Positions 7,244 to 15,580 of a DNA stretch of 27,763 bases are shown here, one piece after another. The notes beneath the pieces were generated by a model. The model was not told the origin of the DNA. It did no database searches and worked only from the letters and a program-made list of their open reading frames with translations. The position numbers and the translations under genes were made by a program. The DNA is from JBDTGE01 sp050742975. GTDB lineage: Bacteria > Actinomycetota > Actinomycetes > Mycobacteriales > Jatrophihabitantaceae. The stretch spans positions 1 to 27,763 of the forward strand of contig JBOGDQ010000017.1 of assembly GCA_050742975.1 (NCBI GenBank), written 5' to 3'. Each line of letters starts with the position of its first letter. Position 1 is the first letter of the stretch.

Positions 7244-9640
7244 GTGCGCGCTGTCCGACGGCCCCGTCCATTTCACTGGTTCCTGTTGATCATCGGGCTA
7301 GCGGCAGTCGCGGTGCTGGTGGTGGGCGTGGCGAGTTCGGTGCACACGAGCGCGCCGAAGCGCCAGGCCGGCTCGCACCAGCACAGCGACTCGGAGCACG
7401 GCGACAGCGACGAGGGCGACGACGACGGTGGCCCGGACGCGCCGGCGGAGTACCTGACGCAGCGGTTCACGTCGGGCCAGAACGTGACGATGGCACAGAT
7501 CCGCCAGGCCCAGGCGCAGGCTGCGGCGCTGCCCGAGAACGGCCGGAGCTGGCAGCTGGTCGGCCCGTCCAACATCGGTGGCCGCATCGTCGATCTGGTG
7601 GTCGATCCGCGCCACACCGACACCGTCTACGTGGCCGCGGCCGGCGGCGGGATCTGGAAGAGCACCGATGCGGGCAAGACGTTCTCCTCGGCCTGGCCGT
7701 CGCAGTTCACCCAGACGCTCGGCGCGCTGGCCATGGGCCCGGACGGCACGCTGTGGGCCGGCACCGGCGAGGCCAACCCGTCGGGCGGCGGCCTGACCTA
7801 CTTCGGCAACGGCGTCTACAAGTCGACCGACGGTGGCGCGACCTGGCGGCAGTGGGGGTTGACCGACAGCGGCGCGATCGGACGGATCGTCGTAGACCCG
7901 GCCGATCCGCAGCGCGTCTATGTGGCCGCGGCGGGCAACCTGTCCGGCTCGGCCGGGCAGCGTGGCATCTACCGGTTGGACGGGCGCGGCAAGGACTGGC
8001 AGCTCGTGCTGCCGACGCCCAACAACACGACCGGCGGCGTCGACCTCGCCCTCGATCCGGCCAACCCCGATCGCGTCTACGCGACCCTCTGGGACCACAA
8101 GCGCAACAACGGCGCGCGGGTCTACGGCGGCGTGGGCTCGGGACTGTTCCGGTCGGACAACGCAGGCCGCACCTGGACCCGGCTGCAGAACGTGATCGGA
8201 ACCGCGCCGACCGACGCGGCCGGGACCGGACTCAAGAGGGACGCCAGCCTCGGGCGCATCGGCGTGGTCGTCGCACCGAACGATCCGAACCGCGTGTACG
8301 TCGTGTCCGGCACGCAGTACGGGCTGGACAAGGGGTTCTACATCTCCAACGACGACGGGGATTCGTTCACGCCCGGCGGCCGGGCCGGCGGCAACAGTGG
8401 GTACGAGTGGTGGTTCGGCCGGCTGTGGGTCGACCCGACGGACGAGAACCACCTGTTCAACGCGGACGTCAACCTGCGCGAGTCGACCGACGGCGGCGCG
8501 ACCTGGCATACGTCCGGCGGCGTACACGCCGACCAGCACGCGATGGCGTGGGACCCGAACGTCGCCGGCCGCATCTATCTCGGCAACGACGGCGGCTTCT
8601 ACCGGTCGGACGCGAACGGTGCGACGCGGAGCTGGGTCCACGCGACGTACGAGCCGTTCAACCAGTCGTACCACCTTGCCGTCGCCGCCGACGATCCGGC
8701 GCGGCTGGCGACCGGCCTGCAGGACAACGGCAGCGTCCGCACCTGGACGGCGACATCCGAGCCGACAGACCTGACCCAGTGGAACGCGTACGGCGGTGGC
8801 GACGGGCACGAGGTACTGATCGACTATGCAGACCACAACGTCTTCTACGAGTGCTCGCAGGTCGGCGTGTGCACGCGTCACGAGGACACCGGCGGCGTGA
8901 CGAAGTCGTCCCGGTTCGGGACACGGCACTCCACCCGGACCACCACGGACGCGCCGATCGTCCTGGACCCGACGAACCCGAACGTCGTGTACTTCGGCGG
9001 GAACGTCCTGGACCGCTCGAGCGACAGCGGCGCGACGTTCACCCAAATCAGCCCGCCGGGCGACTACCTCACCGGGCCGGTGCCGCCGGACGAGAACGAC
9101 CAAGGCCCGTTCTACGCGAACGAGTACGCGACGATCACGTGGATCGCGCCGGCGAAGACCGATCCGAACACGATCTACCTGGGTACGGACACCGGCCGGC
9201 TCTGGAAGACGAGCGACCTCGGCGCGCACTGGACCGAGTTCACCGGCAAGGGCCTGCCGACGCGATGGGTCAACTCGATCGTCGTCGACCCGACCGACGC
9301 CAACCACGTCTACGTCGCCTACTCCGGCTACCGCGAGGGCGACCTGTCAGCGAACGTCTGGGAGACGCGCAACGGCGGCTCCAGCTGGAGCAACATCAGC
9401 GGCAAGCTGCCCAATGCGCCGGTCGAGATGCTCGTCTACGACCGGCCGCACCGCGACCTGTTCGCAGCCACCGACCTGGGCGTGTTCATGGACAAGAACG
9501 GCAAGAAGAACTGGGTGCGGGTGGGCCGGAGTCTGCCGAACACCCCGGTGCTGGACGTCAAGATCAGCGGCGATGACAAGACGCTGTACGCGGCGACGTT
9601 CGGGCGCAGCGTCTGGTCCACTCCCCTGCCGACGCGTTAG
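7244..9640 (+). CDS. Membrane-anchored Asp-box (BNR/VPS10-like) beta-propeller protein
   Basis: A 798-residue protein. The N-terminus is basic, then a membrane helix (about residues 12-33), so it is either secreted or held by a signal anchor. A His/Asp/Glu/Ser-rich stretch follows (about 45-65), then a long beta-propeller. At least eight Asp-box motifs (S-x-D-x-G-x-T-W type) are visible, for example KSTDAGKTF, KSTDGGATW, RSDNAGRTW, ISNDDGDSF, ESTDGGATW, SSDSGATF and TSDLGAHW, many preceded by DPTDxNxVYVA-type strands. This is the pattern of sortilin/VPS10-like and BNR-repeat proteins often labelled glycosyl hydrolase. I see no clear sialidase active site (no FRIP motif), so enzyme activity should not be assumed. 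GTG 7244 has a good GAAGGAG at 6-bp spacing. It appears monocistronic and its stop overlaps the stop of the convergent gene. Confidence 0.85.
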   Translation: MRAVRRPRPFHWFLLIIGLAAVAVLVVGVASSVHTSAPKRQAGSHQHSDSEHGDSDEGDDDGGPDAPAEYLTQRFTSGQNVTMAQIRQAQAQAAALPENGRSWQLVGPSNIGGRIVDLVVDPRHTDTVYVAAAGGGIWKSTDAGKTFSSAWPSQFTQTLGALAMGPDGTLWAGTGEANPSGGGLTYFGNGVYKSTDGGATWRQWGLTDSGAIGRIVVDPADPQRVYVAAAGNLSGSAGQRGIYRLDGRGKDWQLVLPTPNNTTGGVDLALDPANPDRVYATLWDHKRNNGARVYGGVGSGLFRSDNAGRTWTRLQNVIGTAPTDAAGTGLKRDASLGRIGVVVAPNDPNRVYVVSGTQYGLDKGFYISNDDGDSFTPGGRAGGNSGYEWWFGRLWVDPTDENHLFNADVNLRESTDGGATWHTSGGVHADQHAMAWDPNVAGRIYLGNDGGFYRSDANGATRSWVHATYEPFNQSYHLAVAADDPARLATGLQDNGSVRTWTATSEPTDLTQWNAYGGGDGHEVLIDYADHNVFYECSQVGVCTRHEDTGGVTKSSRFGTRHSTRTTTDAPIVLDPTNPNVVYFGGNVLDRSSDSGATFTQISPPGDYLTGPVPPDENDQGPFYANEYATITWIAPAKTDPNTIYLGTDTGRLWKTSDLGAHWTEFTGKGLPTRWVNSIVVDPTDANHVYVAYSGYREGDLSANVWETRNGGSSWSNISGKLPNAPVEMLVYDRPHRDLFAATDLGVFMDKNGKKNWVRVGRSLPNTPVLDVKISGDDKTLYAATFGRSVWSTPLPTR

Positions 9641-10213
9641 CCGTCGGGCGGCTGACTCGCATCGTGCGGCACTCGCTCCAGCGCCTGCTGCATGGCTGAT
9701 CTGCGCACGAACGTCGTCATGGTCCGGACCAGATCGAATGACCTCCGTGGGGTCCAGCCGAAGCTCCGAGCCGTCCTTGCGAACGACCGCAACCTGGGCT
9801 CTGTCCACCCGCCGCGGGCCGCTGACCGCTCGCAGCTGAAACGAATCGATGTCCGATACGGGCACGAAGGTGACGCGGAAGGCCGAATAGAGCACGCCTC
9901 GCTGATCAACGCGGACACGCGAGCGAGCTCCGCGCCAGCCGACCGGAGCCAGCAGCACTCCGAGCACCACCATCAGTCCGCCGGATTCCCAGTCACCGCC
10001 CGACCCGATCGCGAGACCGATCAGAACGCAGAGCAGTCCGGCGCCGAAGATCATCCAAAACAGCAGCCGTACCCATCTGGGACCGCGCAGGACCAACGCG
10101 GCGCTCCCGACCTCGCCCCTCGCACGCACGTCCGCATAGTCCCATCGCCTGGCTTCGGGTCCGGCATCGAGTACCCGGCCAGGTGCTGCTGCAGCCAACT
10201 GTCCCCGTAGCAA
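9637..10213 (-). pseudogene. PH-like two-helix membrane protein gene with a frameshift
   Basis: Reading the minus strand from 10213, the N-terminal part is a plausible membrane protein: a short soluble segment, two helices (LLFWMIFGAGLLCVLIGLAI and GGLMVVLGVLLAPVGW), then a bacterial PH-like domain (RVDQRGVLYSAFRVTFVPVSDIDSF ... AQVAVVRKDGSELRLDPTEVI). After this point the frame continues into Arg/Ala-rich nonsense under the propeller gene. A shift by one base near 9732-9737 joins it to a natural C-terminus, DLVRTMTTFVRRSAMQQALE and onward to a TAA at 9637-9639 that overlaps the convergent TAG (9638-9640). One extra base in the codons around CATTCGAT explains this. It is either a true frameshift mutation or a sequence error. 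Function unknown. Confidence 0.6.
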
Positions 10214-10253
10214 CCGGCCCTTCGTGCAGGTCGTCGTTCAGGTTCGGCACGAC

Positions 10254-10287
10254 CGGCCGCGGCGGTGGCGAGGCGCGCCGCCGGCCG
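10254..10287 (-). terminator. GC-rich stem-loop downstream of the MDR oxidoreductase gene
   Basis: An 11-bp stem with one bulged base (10254-10264 pairing with 10276-10287) and an 11-base loop lies in the 137-bp gap after the stop of the minus-strand oxidoreductase gene. No T-run follows on either strand, so it is a terminator candidate only by position and strength. Confidence 0.3.
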
Positions 10288-10350
10288 TCCAAACACCTCA
10301 TCGCATCGCGCCCGGCCGAACGTTCATACCGGCCGAGCGCGGCCGGGCAC

Positions 10351-11373
10351 TCACCCGTTCACATCGATGAGGACCTTGCCGATAGCGGCGTGCTCGACCG
10401 CCGCATGGGCCGCGGCGGCCTGCTCGAGCGGGAAGTGATGCAGCGGCAGGCCGGCGTGCGGCCCCACCCGGACGGCACCGTCGAGAACGGCGGCCGACAC
10501 GTCGAGGACAGCGGCGGCCATCGCATCGACCGGAGCGGTGTACATGAGGACGAACTGCCAGCGCGCATTGGGAACCATCAGCGCGCGTACCGGGAGACTC
10601 AGCTCGTCACCGCCGTTGTTCGCATACACCGCGACCGACCCGTGCGGGGCGAGCACGGCCGCGTCGATGACGGCATTGGCGGACGGCGACACCTCGAGGA
10701 CGGTGTTGACGCCGCGCGCTGCGATCCGGGCGATCTCCGCCACGACGTCCTGGCGCCGGTAGTCGATCACGTGGTCCGCGCCGGCGGCCGAGGCGAGCTG
10801 CGCCTTCTCCGGGCCGCTGATCGTCGTGATCACGGTGGCGTCCGACCAGCGCGCGAGCTGGATCGCCGCGTTGCCCACCGCGCCGGCGCCGCCCGTGACC
10901 AGCACAACCCGCCCGTCCAGCGTGCCCGGCCCGAGCCGGTCCGGTCCGTCCTCGGTCACGGTCAGGCAGCGCCGCGCCGTCAGGAACGGCACGCCGAGAC
11001 TGGCGCCCAGGTCGAACGACGCCGTGTCGGGCAGGGGCACCACCCGCCGCGCGGGGACGATCGCGACCTCCTGCGCCGTGCCTTCCGGTCGCCGGTACGC
11101 CGCCTCCCAGACCCAGACGCGCGCACCGATCAGCGCGGCCTCGACACCCTGGCCGACCGCGTCGACGACACCGGAGCCGTCCTGGTTCGGCGTCTGCGCG
11201 GGCGCAACCGGCAATCCGGGACCGCTGCCGCGACGCGCCTTCCAGTCGGTGGGGTTGACGCCCGAACGATGGATGCGCACCCGCACCTCGCCCGGGCCCG
11301 GCTCGCGCACCGGCTTGTCGATCAGGGTCAGGACGTCGGGGTCCCCGGTCAGCTCGTAGACGACGGCTCGCAT
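10351..11373 (-). CDS. Quinone oxidoreductase-like MDR family NADPH reductase
   Basis: A 340-residue medium-chain dehydrogenase/reductase of the zeta-crystallin/Qor branch, which reduces quinones or activated alkenes with NADPH and lacks the catalytic zinc. The N-terminal GroES-like domain begins MRAVVYELTGDPDVLTLIDK and contains HRSGVNPTDWKARRG and DGSGVVDAVGQGVEA. The cofactor motif GGAGAVGNAAIQLARW is present in the AXXGXXG position, and IDYRRQDVVAEI follows the second strand. It lacks the cysteine cluster of zinc alcohol dehydrogenases. The ATG at 11373 has a TACGGT -10 box ending 7 bp upstream and no leader, which fits leaderless transcription. It is divergent from the membrane protein gene at 11576. 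Substrate unknown; family call secure. Confidence 0.9.
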   Translation of the reverse strand: MRAVVYELTGDPDVLTLIDKPVREPGPGEVRVRIHRSGVNPTDWKARRGSGPGLPVAPAQTPNQDGSGVVDAVGQGVEAALIGARVWVWEAAYRRPEGTAQEVAIVPARRVVPLPDTASFDLGASLGVPFLTARRCLTVTEDGPDRLGPGTLDGRVVLVTGGAGAVGNAAIQLARWSDATVITTISGPEKAQLASAAGADHVIDYRRQDVVAEIARIAARGVNTVLEVSPSANAVIDAAVLAPHGSVAVYANNGGDELSLPVRALMVPNARWQFVLMYTAPVDAMAAAVLDVSAAVLDGAVRVGPHAGLPLHHFPLEQAAAAHAAVEHAAIGKVLIDVNG

Positions 11374-11380
11374 GGATCCG

Positions 11381-11386
11381 ACCGTA
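11381..11386 (-). promoter_or_regulatory. -10 box of a leaderless promoter for the MDR gene
   Basis: TACGGT on the minus strand (TANNNT consensus) lies 7 bp before the ATG at 11373, the distance expected when transcription begins at the start codon. No convincing -35 box is visible. Confidence 0.45.
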
Positions 11387-11575
11387 CTGCGCTGACATTG
11401 CGGGGATCACCGGCAGCAACTGATCGACGGGGCGAAAGTGTCCGAGTTGCGCACTGTCGCCGGGACCCACCATCAGATAACATAGATTTCACATGCGGGG
11501 GAAGCGTAAGCAGAACCCGGTCGTGACCAACGCGGCCGGTCCCGCTGCTTCTGAACCTTCGTCCCGGAGATCTAC

Positions 11576-12250
11576 ATGGTGCTCGCGTCGTCCCCGCAGG
11601 ACGTCATTCACATGCCGGGATGGCGGCCCATCCTCAAGCGCGCGGGCACGACCGTGCTGCTCGCATCGCTGCTGCCGATGGCCGTCTTCTACATGTCGAT
11701 GTCGCTGTTCGGCCTGCGCGCGGCGGTCCTCGCGACCGTCGCCTGGTACTACGCCGGCCTGCTGCTGCGGGTCCTGCGGCACCAGCCGGTGCTCGCCGCC
11801 GCGATGCTCGGCGCCGGGCTGCTATCCATCCGCGCCGTGAGCGTGTTCGTGACAGGCAGCGCGTTCGTGTACTTCCTGCAGCCGGTCGCGGGCACGATCG
11901 CCACCGCCACCTTCCTCGCCGCCACCGCCCTGGCCGGCCGGCCGGTGATGGACCGGCTCGCCCACGAGTTCTGCCCCATCCCGGCGGAGGTGTCGCAGCG
12001 GCTGCGCAACGAACGGTTCTTCTGCCGGCTGTCGATGGTGTGGGCGGTGACCTACTTCGTCAACGCGGCCGGGACGGTATGGCTGCTGACCAACGCCTCG
12101 CTCACCGGGTTCATCGTGCTGAAGTCAATCCTGTCGCCCGCGCTCGTACTCGCGGCGATCGTCGCGTCCTACGTGGTCCTGCGCTTCACGTTGCGCCACC
12201 AGAACGTCGTGATCCGGTGGGCCCACCACCAGCCGTGGGCCGCGCTGTAG
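11576..12250 (+). CDS. Integral membrane protein of unknown function (VC0807-like)
   Basis: A 224-residue protein with about six hydrophobic segments over most of its length (for example TTVLLASLLPMAVFYMSMSL, AVLATVAWYYAGLLLRVL, YFVNAAGTVWLLTNASLTGF and ILSPALVLAAIVASYVVL). The middle loop PVMDRLAHEFCPIPAEVSQR followed by RNERFFCRLSMVWAVTYF resembles the small VC0807-type or septation-protein-like membrane proteins, but this is a weak family impression. The ATG at 11576 is preceded by GGAGA at 11566-11570. A TAACAT -10-like box at 11478-11483 lies in the divergent region shared with the MDR gene. The next gene, a stress-type membrane protein, follows after 39 bp and may be co-transcribed. Confidence 0.75.
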   Translation: MVLASSPQDVIHMPGWRPILKRAGTTVLLASLLPMAVFYMSMSLFGLRAAVLATVAWYYAGLLLRVLRHQPVLAAAMLGAGLLSIRAVSVFVTGSAFVYFLQPVAGTIATATFLAATALAGRPVMDRLAHEFCPIPAEVSQRLRNERFFCRLSMVWAVTYFVNAAGTVWLLTNASLTGFIVLKSILSPALVLAAIVASYVVLRFTLRHQNVVIRWAHHQPWAAL

Positions 12251-12289
12251 TGCTCGGCGCGCACGCCCGGCTCATGGCACCCTGAACGC

Positions 12290-12778
12290 ATGACGATTCC
12301 CCAGGGCGTCCCCCGGCCGGGCCTGACGCTCGACTACCCGCGATCACTCGGTGTGTACGACGGCTACGCCCAGGCCCAGCGCGCGGTCGACTACCTGGCC
12401 GACAACGAGTTCCCGGTGCAGAACGTCGCGATCGTCGGCACCGAGCTCAAGACCGTCGAGCGGGTCACCGGACGGCTCACCCGGGCCAAGGTGGCGGCCG
12501 CGGGCGCGCTGTCCGGACTGTGGATCGGGCTGTTCGTCGGGATCGCGTTCGCGCTGTTCAGCAAGAGCGGCGGCGTGGGCTTCCTGATCACCACCCCCCT
12601 GCTCGGCGCGCTGTTCATGCTGCTGTGGAGCCAGCTCGGGTTCAGCGCGGCCACCCGGGGCGGCGCCCGCGACTTCGCCTCGGTCAGCCAGGTGATCGCG
12701 ACCAAGTACGAGGTCCTGGTCGAGCACACCGTCGCCGAGCGCGCCCGCGAGATCCTCGCAGGCATGCCGCCCCGCTGA
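12290..12778 (+). CDS. General stress protein 17M/YflT-like membrane protein
   Basis: A 162-residue protein. The first part (about residues 15-60: GVYDGYAQAQRAVDYLADNE then FPVQNVAIVGTELKTVERV) matches the YflT/general stress protein 17M-like domain found in many actinobacteria. It is followed by a membrane hairpin (ALSGLWIGLFVGIAFALFS and GFLITTPLLGALFMLLWSQL) and a short soluble C-terminus with a repeat-like YEVLVEHTVAERAREIL. ATG 12290 is taken as start with little or no ribosome-binding site; CACCCT about 7 bp upstream is a weak -10. Family members are linked to stress by name and induction in Bacillus; their mechanism is not known. It converges on the permease gene with a 21-bp gap. Confidence 0.8.
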   Translation: MTIPQGVPRPGLTLDYPRSLGVYDGYAQAQRAVDYLADNEFPVQNVAIVGTELKTVERVTGRLTRAKVAAAGALSGLWIGLFVGIAFALFSKSGGVGFLITTPLLGALFMLLWSQLGFSAATRGGARDFASVSQVIATKYEVLVEHTVAERAREILAGMPPR

Positions 12779-12799
12779 CCACCCGGCTGCGGCTGCCCC

Positions 12800-14431
12800 C
12801 TACGGCGTGACGGCCGAGCCGGGCTCCGGGGTCGGCTGGTGACCGGTCGAGTGCTGGTGCTCGAGGGCGATCTCGTCGGCCGAGGACACCCCGGCCGGCA
12901 GGTCGATCGTCACCTTCGGTCCCTTGAACCAGTTCTTGACGGACAGGTGCCAGTAGATCCAGAGCACGATCAACGCGCCCGGCACCACCAGCACCGTGTA
13001 GTTCACGTACTTCCAGGCGAATCCCGAGTACCACGGCGCGCCCCCGGACGAGGTGGGCAGCAGGGCGACGATCGAGGTCACGACGATCTCGACGAGCGCC
13101 ACGATGCACATCCACTTGTACTTGGCACCCAATGTCCACGCACCCGGCGTGAAGTTCGCACCGGCCTTCCACCGTAGGAAGATGGGTATCGCGAACGCGA
13201 CGTACAGGCCGATGACCCCGATCGAGACCACGGCGAAGAAGGCGACAGGGACGGGCGCGCCGTTGATGTCGACCTTCACGAGGGCCGGCAGGGTCAGGAC
13301 CATCGCGATGATGGCGGAGGCGATCACGCCGTACACCGGAACGCGATTGGCGTTGAGCTTGGACCAGTACTGGCCACCGGGCACAGCGCCGTCACGGCTG
13401 AACGCGAACAGCATCCGGCTCGTGCTGGTCATGCAGGCCACGGTGCAGAAGAACTGACCGGCCGCGGAGATGAGCAGCACCGTTCCGCCCCACCGGCTGC
13501 TGAGCGCCTGACTGAAGATCACCGAAACGCCGCCGCCGCCCGCGGTCACCTTGCCCTCGTTCTGAACGGCGAACAGGAAGGCGAGCAGCAGGATCCAGCC
13601 GCCGATCGCGGAGTAGAAGATCGAGCGCCAGATGCCCTTGGCCGCCGCGTTGGCGGCGCTCTTGGTCTCCTCCGACAGGTGGGCCGACGCGTCGTAACCG
13701 GTGATCGTGTACTGGGTCAGGATCGCCGCGAGCGGCAGCACATAGAGGATGAACCCGAAGCCGTGGGTGTGGCCGCTGAAGAAGCCGGTGTTGTTCACCG
13801 TATGGGTGAACACCGAGGACACGCTCGCGTGGTGCTTCGGTACGAACACGAGGATCAACACGACAGCTGCCGCGCCGGCCACGTGCCACCACACCGAGAT
13901 GTTGTTGAGGACGGCCAGCAGGTGGCTGGAGAAGATATTGATCAGCGCGACCAGGAAGAGCACAACGATGAACTCGATGAACACCCGGGTGAGGCTGTAG
14001 TGCGCGGCCCACGATGTGCTGAACGTGCTGACAGTGAGGTCGAAGAACGTCGCGCAGCCGTAGGCCACCGACGCATCGATCGCCAGCAGGCCGATCAGGT
14101 TGAGCCAGCCTGTGTAGTAGCCGGCCTTCGGGCCGCCGAGCTTGGACGCCCACCAGTAGATGCCGCCGGACGTCGGGAACGCCGAGACGAGCTCGGACAT
14201 GCAGAGCCCGATGACCAGGATGAACACCGAAACGATCGGCCAGCCCCAGGCGATCGCCACCGGACCGCCGTTGTTCCAACCCAGCCCGAAGCTGGTGAAA
14301 CAGCCGGCCAGGATGGAGATGATCGAGAACGAGATGGCGAAGTTGGAGAAGCCGGACCACGACCGGTTCAGCTCCTGTTTGTAGCCCATTTCGGCCAGTC
14401 GTCGTTCGTCCTCGTTGAGCGTGTCGGTCAC
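12800..14431 (-). CDS. APC-superfamily amino acid/amine permease
   Basis: A 543-residue transporter with about 12 membrane helices. The N-terminus (EDERRLAEMGYKQELNRSWS then GFSNFAISFSIISILAG) is typical of the amino acid-choline-transporter branch of the APC superfamily, which includes GABA/choline-type permeases. GGPVAIAWGWPIVSVFILVI and SAFPTSGGIYWWASKLGGPK are conserved helix segments, and YDASAHLSEETKSA is the family loop. The GTG start at 14431 overlaps the stop of the kinase-like gene by 4 bp, so the two are translated together. Position beside a gamma-glutamyl ligase and amine oxidation genes suggests that it imports the amine or amino alcohol they use. The exact substrate cannot be read from the sequence. 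Confidence 0.9.
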   Translation of the reverse strand: MTDTLNEDERRLAEMGYKQELNRSWSGFSNFAISFSIISILAGCFTSFGLGWNNGGPVAIAWGWPIVSVFILVIGLCMSELVSAFPTSGGIYWWASKLGGPKAGYYTGWLNLIGLLAIDASVAYGCATFFDLTVSTFSTSWAAHYSLTRVFIEFIVVLFLVALINIFSSHLLAVLNNISVWWHVAGAAAVVLILVFVPKHHASVSSVFTHTVNNTGFFSGHTHGFGFILYVLPLAAILTQYTITGYDASAHLSEETKSAANAAAKGIWRSIFYSAIGGWILLLAFLFAVQNEGKVTAGGGGVSVIFSQALSSRWGGTVLLISAAGQFFCTVACMTSTSRMLFAFSRDGAVPGGQYWSKLNANRVPVYGVIASAIIAMVLTLPALVKVDINGAPVPVAFFAVVSIGVIGLYVAFAIPIFLRWKAGANFTPGAWTLGAKYKWMCIVALVEIVVTSIVALLPTSSGGAPWYSGFAWKYVNYTVLVVPGALIVLWIYWHLSVKNWFKGPKVTIDLPAGVSSADEIALEHQHSTGHQPTPEPGSAVTP

Positions 14432-15414
14432 GGCGTGCTCCCTCGCGGTTGGTCAGGCTGCTGTGCGTCGTGCATCAATTGCGATAGCTGCGGTCCGTCG
14501 AACTCGGCGACGGCCCGTTCGTACTTCTCCATGCCCCAGGACCAGAAGTCGAAGTCCACGTCACTGACCCCGTCCTGGATGGACGCCCAGAGCGTCCAGC
14601 CGTACTTCGACATCAGGGCGAGCAGCCGGGCGCGCGCGGTCTTCGCGGGAGACCGGTGCCCGAAGTAGGCGGTGACCAGCTCCTCGAGCCGGTCGGCGGG
14701 CAGGTTCGCCTCGCTCCAGATGTTGCCGAGCTCGAAGCACGGATCGTTGTTCCCGGCGTACTCGTAGTCGATGAACCAGACGTGCCGGCCGTCGTCGAGG
14801 ATGTTCGCCGCGAGCAGGTCGTTGTGGCAGGGAACGGTCGGTGCGTGCCCCAGCGCCACGCGGATGCGCTCGACCTGCGGCATGAAGTCCAGGTACCGCG
14901 GCGGGAGCCGGAACCGGCGGTCCTGGACGATAGCGAGGTAGCCGCGCTGGATCGTGAACATGTCGAAGTCGTTGACGAATCGCGGGCCGGCGTGCAACCG
15001 GGCGCAGGTCGCGGCGACGCGCGCGAGCTGCGCGCTGTCGTCGAGGTCCGCCGCTTCGAAGGTGCGGCCGTCGATCCATTCGATCACCGCCACACCGTTC
15101 TCGGGCTCGCACGCGAGGACCTGCGGGCTGACCCCGGCGTCCGCCGCGCGCCGCGCGTTCTGGCACTCGGCGTGCCGATCGATCGCGAGCAGGCTGCTCT
15201 TGCCCGAGGACAGCCGCGCCACGACCGGCGGACCGGACGAGCCCGTCACCTTGAAGATCCGGTTGGTCAGCCCCCCCGGCAGCGACTCGAACCGCCGCGG
15301 ACGTGGTGCTATCGAAGCGCATCGGTCGAGCGCGGCGTCCAGCGCGGCAGTCGCGCGGTCTCCGGTTCCGCCCGAAGAGACAGTCGAGGCAGCGAGCATC
15401 GGCTGGCCTGTCAC
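14428..15414 (-). CDS. Choline/ethanolamine kinase-like phosphotransferase
   Basis: A 328-residue protein of the choline/ethanolamine kinase and aminoglycoside phosphotransferase fold. Visible motifs are a nucleotide-binding start (GGLTNRIFKV), the Brenner motif CHNDLLAANIL with catalytic Asp, and the metal-binding WFIDYEYAGNNDPCFELGNI. The last is characteristic of the choline/ethanolamine kinase family rather than of aminoglycoside kinases. I start at GTG 15414, with GGGGAGGAGG just upstream on the minus strand (15419-15428); a longer start at GTG 15468 has no such site and would overlap a palindrome. It is first in a two-gene operon with the permease. Together they suggest uptake and phosphorylation of choline, ethanolamine or a similar amine (inference); sugar or other amino alcohol substrates remain possible. 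Confidence 0.85.
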   Translation of the reverse strand: MTGQPMLAASTVSSGGTGDRATAALDAALDRCASIAPRPRRFESLPGGLTNRIFKVTGSSGPPVVARLSSGKSSLLAIDRHAECQNARRAADAGVSPQVLACEPENGVAVIEWIDGRTFEAADLDDSAQLARVAATCARLHAGPRFVNDFDMFTIQRGYLAIVQDRRFRLPPRYLDFMPQVERIRVALGHAPTVPCHNDLLAANILDDGRHVWFIDYEYAGNNDPCFELGNIWSEANLPADRLEELVTAYFGHRSPAKTARARLLALMSKYGWTLWASIQDGVSDVDFDFWSWGMEKYERAVAEFDGPQLSQLMHDAQQPDQPRGSTP

Positions 15415-15466
15415 ACGTCCTCCTCCCCGATCGCTCGAGGGTGGGTACGGCGCTACCTGGGTCGTC

Positions 15467-15480
15467 ACACTGTGCAGTGT
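15467..15480. promoter_or_regulatory. Palindrome ACACTG-TG-CAGTGT in divergent promoter region
   Basis: A perfect 6-bp inverted repeat with a 2-base spacer lies between the divergent kinase/permease and FAD/GcvT arms, 53 bp before the kinase start. Its size and place suit a dimeric repressor such as the FadR-type regulator encoded at 18829. Binding is inferred; the same sequence is not repeated before the ligase gene. Confidence 0.45.
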
Positions 15481-15508
15481 CGGGAGAATAGGCCCGCCGA
15501 GCGCTTAC

Positions 15509-15525
15509 GGTCTAGTCCCCAGACC
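15509..15525. promoter_or_regulatory. Inverted repeat GGTCT-N7-AGACC upstream of FAD/GcvT gene
   Basis: 5-bp arms at 15509-15513 and 15521-15525, about 56 bp before the GTG at 15581. FadR-subfamily GntR proteins often bind short palindromes of this kind. This may be a second operator or part of the promoter of the plus arm; the assignment is positional only. Confidence 0.35.
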
Positions 15526-15580
15526 TTTTGATCAGCGCGTCGCTTGTCGGCGGGCCCGCGGCGCAGCAGGATGGGCAGTC

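Noticed and set aside
7298..9307. 669-codon minus-strand open frame opposite the propeller gene
   Set aside because: Same shadow effect; composition is Arg/Val/Asp-rich and repetitive only because the propeller repeats.
7204..9576. 790-codon plus-strand frame overlapping the propeller gene
   Set aside because: Out of frame with the Asp-box protein; Arg-rich, no ribosome-binding site at its start, no recognisable motif.
10183..11526. 447-codon plus-strand frame opposite the MDR gene
   Set aside because: Arg/Asp/Gly-rich shadow; the minus strand gives a complete, motif-bearing reductase.
11493..11840. Short plus-strand frame beginning just after the TAACAT box
   Set aside because: Its ATG is well placed for a leaderless start, but the protein is Ser/Arg/Cys-rich and overlaps the membrane protein gene with its own ribosome-binding site.
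14954..15580. N-terminal extension of the FAD/GcvT protein by 209 residues
   Set aside because: The added part is antisense to the kinase gene and crosses the divergent control region; the FAD motif begins right after GTG 15581.
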